Below are positions 20,977-32,322 of a stretch of DNA of 64,000 nucleotides, piece after piece (the stretch's first letter is position 1; each line of letters starts with the position of its first letter). The notes under the pieces were generated by a model that was not told the origin of the DNA, did no database searches, and was given only the letters and a program-made list of their open reading frames with translations. Position numbers and translations under genes: made by a program. Where the stretch lies: assembly GCA_018287875.1 (NCBI GenBank), contig JAGVVL010000025.1:1426001-1490000 (forward strand), read 5' to 3'. This DNA is from Nigrospora sphaerica (Eukaryota; Ascomycota; Sordariomycetes; Amphisphaeriales; Apiosporaceae).

Positions 20977-22757
20977 TTATACGGCATCGGAAGCGCGGTA
21001 GGCGTCGGCTCTCGACGTCCGGCCGCTCGTGTTCCAGCCCTCGGTGCCGCCGGCGCCGCGGGCGTCTTCGGTGTGGATGTGGTAGACGGTCTCGACGTAG
21101 ATATTGTTTCCGAGGGGCTTTTCGGGACCAAAGACGAAGTCGCGGTTCGCGGTCCCGCCGAGGCCGGCCTCGCGGGCGTCCGCCATCTCGTAGGGGCCGG
21201 CGGCGGGGGTCAGGGAGCGGGAGCGGGAGCGGCGGCGGCGGCGGGGCGAGGGCGACGACGACGAGGCCAACGACGCGACGGGCGGCTGGCGGCTCCAGAA
21301 GGCGGCGGTGAACATGGGCCGCAGGATGGGGACGTTGACCGAGACGATGCCGACGATGGTCTCGCGCACGCCCCAGCGGTTGATGTTGGTGCCGCTCGGG
21401 CGCGCGCCGAGCGTCAGCGCCACGCGGATGATGGCGGCGGCGATGACGAAAAAACCCGAGCAGATGAGGAGGCCTATGACCAGCTTCCTGTGGGCGAAGT
21501 TGCATCCGTCGTTAGGGGTATTGTGACGTTTCGGTGGCAGGGGGGCAGGGTGCTACAGGGAACGGGTCCGGAGCGACACACGCACCCCTGCGCGGAGTAT
21601 CCCGGGGGTGGGGAAAAGGAAAAGCTTACTTCTTCCAGGGCACCTGGAGTGTCCACAGCAGCGGCAGGGGGACGCAAAGAAGAGCGGCGTCGGTGCTTTT
21701 GGGATCAGTTACCGAGTTTTTGGTCCAGACGGGGGGGTTGGGAGTTCCATGCACTTACATGACATTCAACACCACCGTGACAAGAAAATTCTGCATCCTG
21801 AAGGTGCAGTCTTCTACAGTGGCCGTCATTCATGAGTCTCTAGTGATCGGCAGGGATCCATTCTTGTGTCTGGCTGTGAGAACTCACGTCCGGGGCTTGG
21901 AAGAACCCTTGGGGAGGGGCGGACGTTAGCGACAGAAGGCCTGACGAACCCAGGGGCCACTACTTACTGCCAGTTCTTGTTGGTAGGGAAACACCCAAAG
22001 GTAAGCTGGTGCGCGCATGAGCTAGCATTCGCAGGACATGGGTGGCGAGTAAGGGCGTACCGTGAGCAAGACGACCAGGTATGAACAGAGACAGGCCCAG
22101 ATCAGCCACCGGATCAGCCGGGCCTGCCAGAGGCCAGTCGTGATGCGCCTGAAGAAGAATACCATGGTGCACTTCAGGGACCACAGCAGGGCTGTATAGG
22201 AATACCACGCTGTCAACTGTAATTTGGACCCGAGAGTATACTGTTCGACCTCTTGAGGGGTGAGTGCTGTTGGTTGTCGGGCATCTCGTTAGCTGTGCAT
22301 ATTCGGCATGTGCCGCTGGCGGTTGCCGGGGCGAGCATACTCCGCCGAAGCTGAAATACCGCCGCTTCCACGTTGGATCCCAGGATATCTTTACGGCCGT
22401 CAGTGGTGCTCACACTACGGGAGGAGAAAAGGAGGGTGGACATCGACCTACAGACCAAATGTACCGTCAAAGCGTCACAGGTGTACATGATAAGGACGAC
22501 AAAGGCGAAGACGTCGTCCATCTGCATGCCCCGAAAGCCGACCGTCTTGAAGCGCACGGCGAACCGCAAGGCCAGAATGGAGACGCCAATGCCGTAGAGG
22601 ACCCAGACCTCGGCGAGGAACTGGCGGATAGCAAATTAGCATTCAAGGCTTCCGGCATTGGACCGGAGGAGCCGATTGAACGGTTTTCTCCTGACCCGGT
22701 GAGTAGAGATATACACAGACGTACCGACGGGTCGCGTTCGAGCCCCGTAGCGGACAT
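20977..22757 (-). CDS. Rhodopsin-like (SAT4/PTH11-type) seven-helix membrane protein
   Basis: Nine exons on the minus strand: 22757-22725, 22620-22452, 22388-22341, 22266-22061, 22005-21968, 21907-21888, 21813-21759, 21695-21630 and 21487-20977. The total of 1146 nt gives 381 residues, and every junction closes in phase. Spliced sequence recovers hallmarks of the fungal rhodopsin-domain family: GFRGMQMDDVFAFVVLIMYT, VYILGSNVE, LTAWYSYTALLWSLK, CFPTNKNWQVLPSPGQDCTF, VVLNVITDAALLCVPLPLLW and NRWGVRETIVGIVSVNVPILRP. Seven membrane helices are expected in the plasma membrane. The C-terminal tail of about 110 residues is cytosolic and has an RRRRRSRSRS basic stretch. Exon 6 is only 20 nt. Family members include PTH11-like surface sensors and many proteins next to metabolite clusters; ligand and role are unknown here. 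Confidence 0.85.
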
Positions 22758-25214
22758 GGCGGGAAAGTAGATCAACAAGGGCGGACTATTTCAACAAGGC
22801 TGGTGGATTTGTGATGGTGTTCCAGAAGGAAGAGCTTCCAACTTGACGAGGCCCGGGGGTGCACAATAGATGACTGCTGGGTTTTATGGACCCTATTTGC
22901 CTTGGTGAGGAATGTGTAAGTACCTATGCGTTTACTTGATACTGGCAGACGAGCCAGCATAAATTCAAAACCCGCAGACTGCCTAGACCTCACATAGCGC
23001 CATCCCGGGCGCCGTCGTCCCAGGTCCCCCCTTATCAGAGACAGACGATCTGCCATCGAGCTTTGTCACGGCGGCGACGATGGGACCACCGGGCGGCCAC
23101 GGCGCCCCATCTTTCCCTTTTGTCCGTCCGTTCGTACGCGTGGATAGCCAGCTGCTGTTGAGCGGCGGATCAAACATCGGCCGGCGACGATTTGTTGGTT
23201 TGCCTACGCCCCGAGTCAAGTGAATTCGAAGGCAATGCTTAGTTCCAGCCTAGGTCGAGTCGGACATATTGGTGGACGAAAAACTAACGTCGGCACCCCT
23301 CGCTGACATGGAATCGCGAGAACTCGGCTCTTGTTCCGCCCTAGGGCCTAGCGCAACCGGCGGACGCGGATGCGGACGCACTTCCGACCTTGTATCCATT
23401 TATCTCGCGTCTGAGCGCCCGGTTTGAGATCGATGCCATGCTAGTGGCGTGTATTTCTTAGCAGCGCGTTGTGGCGTGCCAAGAGGGCCGAGAGCACCTC
23501 TCAAGACACTCAACCGGGAATATCTAGTCGGTGGCGATGATACCGGTCTACCATTCGGTCCACGAGTCCTCCAAGCTGGACCATGGGGATGTGCCGGGCG
23601 GAGTTCCATGCTCGGCACGACAACGGGACTGGAACCGGCCAACCACCCGTGAAGTCCCTCGTAAATAGTCTTTGCACGACTCGGATTTGACTTGTCGGAA
23701 GGAGAGGTAAGCTTTTTCTTTTCCGCCCTGATGCTCCGTCACACGTAGCCCTAACCGGCAGTCTCCAGTCTCCGTCGCTTCCGAAATGTTCAGTTGTGCA
23801 AGCCCGGGTGGGAGGGGTTGCAGGCATAGTGCAGCCAAGCTGCCAAGCTCTAAAGGCAATACTTCTTAGTAAATAAAGCCGCATGGAATCCCCCCAACGA
23901 GAAAGTGCACTTAATGCCACGGAGCCGGGCTACCTGCAAACAATGGTGACTATTAGGCAAGTAATTAGCAAGTATAAAAAGTAATAACAACAAAATGTTC
24001 GCACCAAACGTGTCAAAACCAAAACTCTTCATTATCGCCTCTGCCTTGAAAGGATGCGTCTGCCCAAAATCGAATGATAATCTTTTGAGATACTTCAGCA
24101 GCTGCCGGTCTCGAATCTACACCGAAGACGCTTGCCCTTCATTTTGGAATGAAAAGGAGTCCAATCACATGAACGTGGTGACCTAGGTACGAAATCTCCA
24201 AAACAGAAAACAAGAAACCTTCCAGCCAGTCCGTATGAGCTATTTTAAGAGCCCAACCGTTGTCAACGTGCTTATGGACATAAACCAACATGACTGGCCA
24301 TACTATGCCCCAATGCGTTGTGAAGGTAGCCCTTCTGACCGAATGCAACGATGTCCACTGGTCACAAAACAGCTCAGAACCCAGTGATGCGGCACATGCA
24401 ACAGCACGGAAACCCAAGATCAATTGGAACGGAAAAGCATGAAGCCTCTAAATTTTGTTGAAGAAGCTCTTCTGACAACTGATACTATAACACGGGCAAT
24501 GGTTTTGGCACGAACCGCGGTCATCGTCGTACACAATTTATGTACAAGTCCTCTACTTAAAATATGTACCTTCATAAAGAATGTTAGTAGATCAGGAAAC
24601 CCTCGTGGTCCCCTAAGGCCCCCTAATTGGATTGACGTCAATTTAATGTGGACAGCGGGGGTTAGTGGAGTTGGCAGGATCGCCCGGTCCCCATTTTATT
24701 ACTATTCCCTGCAGTAAGGAAAGTCGGGCTGCATCGACGCGGCCCACCCGCTTTTCGCGCCCCCTTTGGGCTCTGACCATTCACAGCCGGCCCTGAACCG
24801 TCGTGAATGCCGATTTCCCGGTCAGCCTCCTTGTCCGGGGGTCGACTTGGCCAGTGTATACAGTTAAGCTTACCGGATCGGCGGAGGCGCATGCGAGGTA
24901 CTTGCGGGTTGGGCCATCGCAGCGCCTATGAGATCCCGGGCGCGAACGTGGCCGTGACCAACACGGCCCGGAGCCGACGTAATTCTTATTTTCTACACGT
25001 TTGCCTCTGAATGAAGGGCCGTTGATGCGAGACGGCGGGAGTAACGATTTCCAACCTCGCGAGACTACAAATGAGAGAGGGGGGCGGCCCGGATGGACTC
25101 ATCATACTTTTCATTCCTATCTTACATCCCACCCGATAATTGACCATCAAACCATCTCGATCGTCTTGTTTCTCGTTCACTTGGCGAATAATTCTTTTTC
25201 CGTCTTTCATCAAA
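22758..25214. other. 2.5-kb gene-poor region, partly A/T-rich
   Basis: This separates the divergent starts of the rhodopsin-like gene and the CFEM gene. The part from about 23870 to 24660 is clearly richer in A/T than the flanks and has no long open frames, as in decayed or RIP-affected DNA, although no ancestral element is recognisable. A palindromic CRE-type site lies at 24631-24642. No gene is supported. Confidence 0.4.
24631..24642. promoter_or_regulatory. Palindromic CRE-like site ATTGACGTCAAT
   Basis: A perfect 12-bp palindrome with the core TGACGTCA, the consensus bound by ATF/CREB-type bZIP factors. It lies 573 bp upstream of the CFEM start codon. One match to an 8-bp core can occur by chance. 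Confidence 0.35.
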
Positions 25215-25780
25215 ATGCGTTTCCAGATCTTGTCCGCTGCTCTCCTCGCCGCCGGCGCCGCCGCCAGCGTGGCCGGCGACAACGACACGCTCGACAAGAT
25301 CGTCAAGGACATGCCCGACTGCGCCATGCGCTGCTACAACGAGGCGGCCCAGAAGGCGGGCTGCAAGCCCGAGGACTTCGACTGCCTCTGCAAGAGCCTG
25401 GTCAAGACCCCCTACCGCATGGGCGCCTGCCTGGCGCACGAGAACTGCAAAGCCCCAGGTAAGCCGGCCTCCCCTCCCCTTTCCCCTTCCTCCTCCTACG
25501 TACGCAAAGGCGGAAAACCCCCTCCCCTGCCTGGGCCACCCAGATCGCGAACACCCCGCCTGCTGACACGCGGCCGCCCCTCCCATTGCCAGGTGCCGAC
25601 AACGCTCTCGCCGACATCTGCGAGCGCATGACCGACAAGCCCAACAGGAGCGAGGTCGAGGCCGCCTCCAGCGTCGTCGCCCAGGCCGTCGCCACCCAGA
25701 CCGGCATCAGTGGCGCCGGCGCCGTCGAGGTTGGCCTCGGCATGTTGGGCGCTGCTGGCGTCGTGGCGGCCATGCTGTGA
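25215..25780 (+). CDS. CFEM-domain secreted, probably GPI-anchored protein
   Basis: Two exons, 25215-25458 and 25593-25780, give 143 residues. The signal peptide is MRFQILSAALLAAGAAASVAG. The CFEM domain has its eight cysteines in the expected order: DC, RC, GC, DCLC, AC, NC, then IC after the splice junction. The Asp in FDCLC fits the position that can bind haem iron in some CFEM proteins. The C-terminus is hydrophobic (VEVGLGMLGAAGVVAAML) after a small-residue region, as in GPI-anchor signals. Such proteins sit in the cell wall or membrane and act in haem or iron uptake, adhesion or host interaction. Which applies cannot be told here. It is complete, and the intron is supported by the eighth cysteine lying in exon 2. 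Confidence 0.9.
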
Positions 25781-26939
25781 ACGCTTTGACCATGACCTTC
25801 CCTTGAACCCGTTAGATGATTCCCCCGGCTATCGCGCTCGATAGCCCTTTTTTTGTACCTACAAAGTCAATTAGCATGTTGCTCCGGATGCGAGCAGGCG
25901 GAGCTCTGATGCATTTATGTCACATTTGGTGAACGGGTTGCTTGTTCTTGCATGTCGCGATGTAGCTTTGCCTTCTTTCCTGTGAGAACAACCTTCCATG
26001 TTGGAGGAACGAATGTAGTGGCGTTCAAGTTATCCAATATTCCCGTGGAAGTACAAGAGTGATCAAACACCAAAGGCATGTTGTGCTACCCCTCCAAACA
26101 GGTGTTACCCCCCTTTTCTTCTCCCAACTTTAACCTGCAATTCTCTAGCAGCCAGGTAGAATAACAATTACACTCTAGACACTAAAGCTAAGTGAATTAC
26201 GGGTTTTGGGTTTCGTAAACGAGGATATAGATATATATATATAGTTGATTTAACAAAATATTAAAGATTTATGGTTCCTATCCACTTCATGATTAGTATC
26301 CATGTTAGGCGGTGTTAGGCGTTTATAACGGTTGTCGTGACGAAGGTGGCTTTGTAGCTGGCTATTTTATGAAGGAAGACTCGATACCTGTTTCGCGATA
26401 GTTGCGACCACAACAGTGGCGGCCTCCTAATAGGCGGCCAAGGCCTAGGACCTAGGACCCAGGACTTAAAGTTCTGACAGTCACACCCGATGATTGTAGA
26501 TACCTACCAAATACATGCTTCTTTCTGGCCGGACTGTTGTGGCACGATAATCGTGAACAATTATTCGGGCACAGCCTGGTAAGCCAGTAACGGGGGTATC
26601 CACTTGCTAGGGACTACTGTATGTACGTTTTGGAGCCGTGGCTGCCCAATCACGAGGCACAAATCCCAGCCCAAGCTCCCCATGTGACGCTCCTTCGTGG
26701 CAGTGTTTCACGAGGGCTTTGCGGCATACACAGGGGCCTAACAGCCAAGGCTGACAGAGACCTCGTGCGGGGTTTGCCCAACATTTTCATATCTTTTTCA
26801 GCCCCTCTGCCGACGGAGTTGAAACCAGCCACCGCCAACTCTTCGTCCGAGTTGCTCGAATTCAAAACACGTCAAGTGACACCCTCCACGGCATTCTCCA
26901 TCTCCGTCACTCGACTCGACATGTCTCGCATCGGCCCTC
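25781..26939. other. 1.2-kb intergenic region with an A/T-rich core
   Basis: It holds the CFEM 3' end and the promoter of the HeLo/ankyrin gene. Around 26160-26330 there is an A/T-rich block with a short (TA)n tract, and at 26440-26465 a local direct repeat of CCTAGGAC-like units. No gene or RNA was recognised. Confidence 0.4.
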
Positions 26940-29900
26940 ATGGCTGACCCTTTGTCCCTGGCCGCTTCGGCAGCCGGGCTGTTGTCCCTGGGCATCCAAG
27001 TCACTGGGGGCATCAGCAAGTACCTCGACGCCCTGAAATGCCGCCGAGAGGACTTGGAGGCTGTCCGTCGAAAGAACGACGCTCTGCAGCATATCATTGC
27101 TTCCGTCAAGTCGACCGTGTCCTCCCCGCAACCCCTGAGCCGATCCCATGCGGCCGTTGCAGACTGCATAGCGACTTGCGAAGGCGAGCTTGCGGGCCTC
27201 GAAACCCTCGTTGCCCAGCTGGCCGGATGCAAGGATGCCCAGACATGGAAAGCAAGGCTGCAAGACCGGTCGAGGAAGTTGAGCTACCCATTCAAGCAGT
27301 CAAAGGTCCAGCAGCTGTCACAACGGCTAGATCAAGCGAATGGGACATTGCAAATTGCCCTGGAGGGACTGGGACTGTATGTCTATATCCCGTGACCTAT
27401 TTGCCAAAGCTGACATTATGTGCAGACAAATTGCACAACGCAGCGAACAAACACTTGAGCGCGTTGTCACCAGCATAAACGGCTTCTCTGTCGACTTTCA
27501 TTCCGTCAGATCAGAGGTAGCATCAATCCGCCATTACTCAAAGGAGAGCAATCTCTTACAGCGCGATCACTATGACCGAGTCGAAAGTCACTTGGCCATG
27601 TACACAACCTCGCTCTCTACAATCGTACATACCACTCAGAAGCACAATACCGCCCTCATTTCTCAAAACTCCGAACTGATCGCAGAGATTGGCAATCTCC
27701 GAAAGCTCCTCGCGACTCAGGAAATGAGTTCTACTTCACAAGCCGAGTCACGAGTAGGTTCACAACAGTATCGGCCCCAGCTCCAGCACTGCCTGACCAT
27801 TTGCACAGGTTACACCAGCTCAAGCTGTGTTTCGTATTGCAAGATCACCTCCTTCGCAGCTCAAGAAGTTATGTGACAATCTTGGAGGCCATGACAGCAT
27901 CAACTTTGCGTCGAGCGAAACCGACCACTTGGTTTGCCTTTGCACCGGTGCCGTCCCAAAGGCCAAACGTGGCAGTGCTCAATGGGGGTTTCTTCTACTC
28001 TACCATGAAGGCTCAAGCCGTGCGCACCAGTCCCATTGCCCCTGGGCCAAGAGAACCGAAAGACTCGGTCTTGGTTTCTCTGGCCTTCCGAGGTTTCTGA
28101 AGGTTGCGATCGAAGTGTCATTCACCCTCAGCTCAGGTGCCGGTGGTTGGAGCTTGAGCCAAAACTTCACATACCATCCTACCGTGGACTCGGAGACTGA
28201 CCCTGTTTTCCAAGCTGTGGAAAGCTTCGTGCGGAGCCGTCGGCTCTATTTTTTTGACGAAGATAATCGTAAGAAAGAAGATGACAAAGTAACGAAGCTT
28301 CTGCAAGAGATCAAGCAAATTTATACCGAGGGAAGATCGACACCCAATGCAGTCGATTCACAGAACAACACCCCCCTTCACCAGTTCTTCCTCATGGTGA
28401 GCCACTTGCGAATCGATCTTGGTAAAGATGGTTCATTGCTGACATCAGTGCCTAGGACGGGGGGCAAGCGTTTAATGTGCGGAGCTGGGACGTGATTTAC
28501 AAGACATTGCGCTCGCTTGGGGTACCTGCTACGTCATGCAACCTCGCGGGTAAGCACTCTTGGCGTTATGCATTATTTCAGTATGAAGGTTGGACAGAAC
28601 ATTTACTAATAGGAAATAGGGCTAACCTGGCTATCGTATTTACCTGAATCTTTATTTTATTTACATTGGGATCAACAGTCGACCCTCGCTCTGTCCACCA
28701 TCGTCCGGTCTGAATTTTCCGGAATCCCCGTGAACACACAAGCCCCACGCATTGGGAGCATAGTTAGGTGGATTGATTGTCTGGAAAAATCGCCTTTCCT
28801 GGCCGGAGGTGAACCCTCCTGTCTCTAACTTTGAAACTAGACACTGCTAACAGAATCCCAGCCTACGGCTGTGGCCCGCTGAGCCTAGCAGTCTTGGCTA
28901 ACGACTCGGAGGAAGTCGAGCGTCTATTGGCGAACCACTCGAACTGCCTGCTCGAGAAAAATTCGGTAGGCCAGACCGCCCTTCATCTTGCGGCCAACAA
29001 ACCTTCATGCCTCCGACTCTTGGTCAGAGCTTCGACCCCTTCACTCCTCAACCAGCGTGATGGGCAAGGAACAACACCTTTGGAGTACGCTATGAGTTTC
29101 AGTTTTATGCGCTGTGTCAACTACAGTCGCCGCGACAAGTGTTCCCGATGCAACTGCGCAGAATGCGTTGCGATACTGCTGAAGGCTGACTGCGAAGTCC
29201 CTCTCAATAACAAGGCGAACTCTGCTTGTTTCGAAAACGCCTCCGAGAGGTCACGACGCCGTTTCGTTTCGCATTTCCAGAACAGACGCCAGAGACTCCT
29301 TCAGCTTGCGCAGTCCAACCATTCGATTATCAGCAAAGACGGCTTGCCGCTTGGAGCCGATGGATTGCCCGATGCTAAAGCACCCCTGATTATCGACTCT
29401 CTTCGTGCCAATAACATCATTGTCCCACAAGCACTGGATGTGCGGGTGCCAAGTCACATGTTCAGATCTATTTTTCAGGTCTTGAGAACCCCGAGTAGCG
29501 CAACTCAGTTCTTCCAAAAAGGGTTCAGAGACATCGATCCTATTGTTAATGGTGAAACACCCTTAACCGTCAGCAGGTTGAAAGAAGGTGCTCCAGAATA
29601 TCTTCTATGGCTGATGGATAATGGGGCTGATGTTTTTCGACTCATTGTCCCCAGTCGCCAAACCTCCGATACAACAGGCGCCCGGGGCATTTTCGCCGCC
29701 CACTGTATACTCTATAGCATGGGGGACTGGTTAACCCATCGGAATATATTCTGGCACGATGAAAATAAATCCGGCCACACCAGCAACCTCATTTCGCGGA
29801 CCTTGCCCTCAAATGTGCGGGATGGTTGCACGTGCGCTTGCTCAAACGAGAGCTGCACTCCATTGGTCTATTTGTTGAAAGGTATCATGTCCTCTCGATT

Positions 29901-30510
29901 CGAATGCTTTCGTTTGTTGAAGCATTCCGACATTATCGAACATCGTGCTGAGCTCGTCGTTCAAATGTTCGAAGCACTCGATGACGCTCTGGCTGTGCAA
30001 CTCCAGCTTTCTTCCATTCGATGGATAACATTCGAAGCCCTGGAACTCTCACACACCTGCTGCAATGCAGAAGAAGTGCTCGATCCTTATGACCGTCCCA
30101 AGGCAATCGAAATAGCAGATCTGTCACTGGAAGGAGAGGACCCCGAAGTACTGAAGGTATTTGAAGAAATGGTGGAAGAGCTTCTGGAAGCTGCGAAGAA
30201 CACCTACGCCGCAACCTCTTCACTTGTTTACTTTTGGACCAACATATGGGCTTCCAGGGTGACAAAGGAAATGGAGAAGCTGAGAGGCAACAGTCTGAGC
30301 GAGAAAGAAAGGGATGATTCTGAGGCGATCGGCGTCAATTGGCATCAACAGCCCCAACCAAAAAAACAGCCAACTGGCGACTTCACTGGAAACCCCTATC
30401 GATGGGGTACAAGAGAGTCTGTGCATTGGAAAGCCCGGCAACTGGATCCAACTTGGTACAGTTGGTTGTTGCCGAGGGAACCAAGGGCGTCTGCATTTCG
30501 GACAGTTTGA
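26940..30510 (+). CDS. HeLo-like/PigL_N N-terminal domain protein with C-terminal ankyrin repeats
   Basis: Six exons (26940-27376, 27426-27753, 27809-28396, 28456-28549, 28620-28808, 28841-30510) give 1101 residues with consistent phases. The N-terminus MADPLSLAASAAGLLSLGIQ is the hydrophobic helix of the fungal HeLo-like/PigL_N family, followed by helical and coiled-coil sequence to about residue 250. A middle region of unknown fold follows. Ankyrin-type repeats begin near residue 550 (GPLSLAVLANDSEEVERLL, GQTALHLAANKPSCLRLLV, GTTPLEYAMSF). A Cys-rich patch CSRCNCAECV interrupts the ankyrin region. No NACHT or NB-ARC P-loop was seen, so it is not a complete NLR. HeLo-type domains act in fungal nonself recognition and cell death. 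Here that is inferred from the N-terminus only. Confidence 0.72.
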
Positions 30511-30807
30511 GGGGAATTATTCGAAGATTCAAACTAGACTGCAAATGGTCGTGCGGCTTAGAGAAGAGGTTCTCTTGAAGAATAATGAAGCAGTCAAGTC
30601 CCGGGAGATCCTTTCCAGTTGACCTCAGCTTGCATTTCAACTTTTCTGGCTTCGCTTGCCCTACAGTGTCAGTAATACAACGACTAGTTTCCCTTGGAAA
30701 CAACCCCCCACCCTTGGTGTGAGGTGTTACGATCACCAGAACTTCTTAGATCTAGGCGGCCGTGCCACGATGGAGGCGCAGTGTACCAAGTCCAGGTAGA
30801 TCCCAAG
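30511..30807. other. Convergent intergenic spacer
   Basis: About 300 bp between the stop codons of the HeLo/ankyrin gene (+) and the ISG12-like gene (-). No feature was recognised. Confidence 0.4.
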
Positions 30808-31410
30808 CTAGAGCTTCGACTTAATGGGGTCTTCCCGGCGCCCCTTGTTCTCGGCCGCTACCTCCCCTCCGGCTCGTGCTTCCCCCTCGTCGGCCTTTTC
30901 CCCTTCGTCAGCCTTTTTCCCCTCGTCGACCTTTCCCCCCTCGTCGACCTTTTCCCCCTCGTCGGCTTTTTCCCCCTCGTCGGCCTTTTCCCCCCTAACT
31001 TCGTCTTCCGCCGCGTTTCCCTCGTCCCGATCGGACGGGCCCCGCTTGGCCACGGCGGCGGCGCCGGCGCCGGCCAACCCGCCGACCACGGCGCCCACGC
31101 CGCCCATGACGGGCGCCACGACGGCGGTGCCGTAGCCGCCCATGGCGGCGCTCTGGAGGGTGCTGAAGACGGCGCCGGCGGCGCCGGCGGACTGGACGCC
31201 GGCCGCGAGGGACCCTGGGGCTCACGCCGTCAGCCGCTGTCTCGCCCCCCGCAGCGACGGCCGGGGCGGGAACGGTGCGTGGGGCAACCTACCGGCGATG
31301 GGGCCGACGCTGCTGAAGCCGAGGAGGCCCAGCGCGGGCGCGAGGAGGCCGCCGCTGGCCAGGAGCGCGCCGCCGACGGCGGCGGCGAGGGCGAAGGCGG
31401 GGACGCACAT
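30808..31410 (-). CDS. ISG12/Ifi6-like small membrane protein with acidic hexapeptide repeats
   Basis: Two exons, 31410-31293 and 31214-30808, give 174 residues. The start MCVPAFALAAAVGGALLASG is chosen as the first ATG in frame. The body is a run of Gly/Ala-rich hydrophobic segments (LLAPALGLLGFSSVGPIAG, then AAMGGYGTAVVAPVMGGVGAVVGGLAG after splicing), matching the interferon-inducible 6-16/ISG12 family found also in fungi. The C-terminal 55 residues are hydrophilic and contain about six copies of K-x-D-E-G-E (KADEGE/KVDEGG). Family members insert in mitochondrial or ER membranes in animals. Fungal roles are not established. It is tail-to-tail with the HeLo/ankyrin gene. Confidence 0.75.
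30878..30997. repeat. 18-bp minisatellite in the ISG12-like gene
   Basis: About six and a half copies of an 18-bp unit (plus strand CCCCTCGTCGGCCTTTTC and variants) encode K-x-D-E-G-E hexapeptides on the minus strand. Frame is kept, so copy number may vary between strains without disrupting the protein. Boundaries are approximate. Confidence 0.75.
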
Positions 31411-32322
31411 GGATGATGCGGACACGGCGGCGCGGCGGATCCGGTGGGGGGTGCGAGGGTTTGGAATTTGTGAGGGAGCAGAGGGTTCCGAGGGCGAGGG
31501 GAGAAGGCGAGGGGAGAAGGCGAGCGGGGATGGAAACGCGCCGAATGGGAAGCGGGGGGTCGATGAACGTTCGAGGGATCTGCGCGGCTCGGACCCGCGT
31601 TTTTAAACGAGGGCGAGGGGGTCGCGGATGGCAAAACGTCGTCGGGGCGCAAGGCTTTCCAGCACGCCTTCCCTGCGAGGGGTTAATCTGCCTTTTGGGG
31701 GGCCTGATGTGGTTTTTCTTGTTTCGATAGGCCCCCCGGCGCGTCGGTGGCCAATGGGCGCGTGGGGCGGCGGCCCGGGATACCAACGACGCTTGGCCGC
31801 GGGTCGCATTCAATGCGGCCGCCTGCCCGACTGCTTACGGCCGCTGTAGTTGCAGCACGCGGAGGGGCCTATACGGGCATGTGAGAGAATTACGACGACG
31901 ATAGACGCTGCGACCCAACAAGAGCGTCTCTTTCCAGAGACACCAGCCATCTCCAACTTCTCAAAAATGGGTGCAAGGGATTCCACGGATGTAGCCCCGT
32001 GGGGGGGGAGAGGGGGTGCCAAACTGGGGTTTGCCCACCTCGATGGCTAAGGTACATGATGGACAAGGTACATATATGGCCTTCTCGAGCACCGGGACCC
32101 TTCCTTGCTGTAGACCACCAGTAACAGCTAGGACTTGTTTTGTCACTGGTAGGACGGGCCATGTGTCTCGGTGGGAGGATAGGAGAGCGCGATCACATGA
32201 TCAATTGATTGACGTTCAGCCAGCAGTACAAAAATATTCATTCACATTACTGTTTCCCATGACATAATACCAGCCATATATGCGTCCCTTGACCATGGGA
32301 AAAGAGCCTCCAAGTACGTGCC
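31411..32322. other. Intergenic region upstream of the ISG12-like gene
   Basis: About 900 bp. It should contain the ISG12-like promoter and the 3' end of the secreted protein gene. Low-complexity G/C-rich sequence near 31440-31560 creates spurious frames. No gene is supported. Confidence 0.4.
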
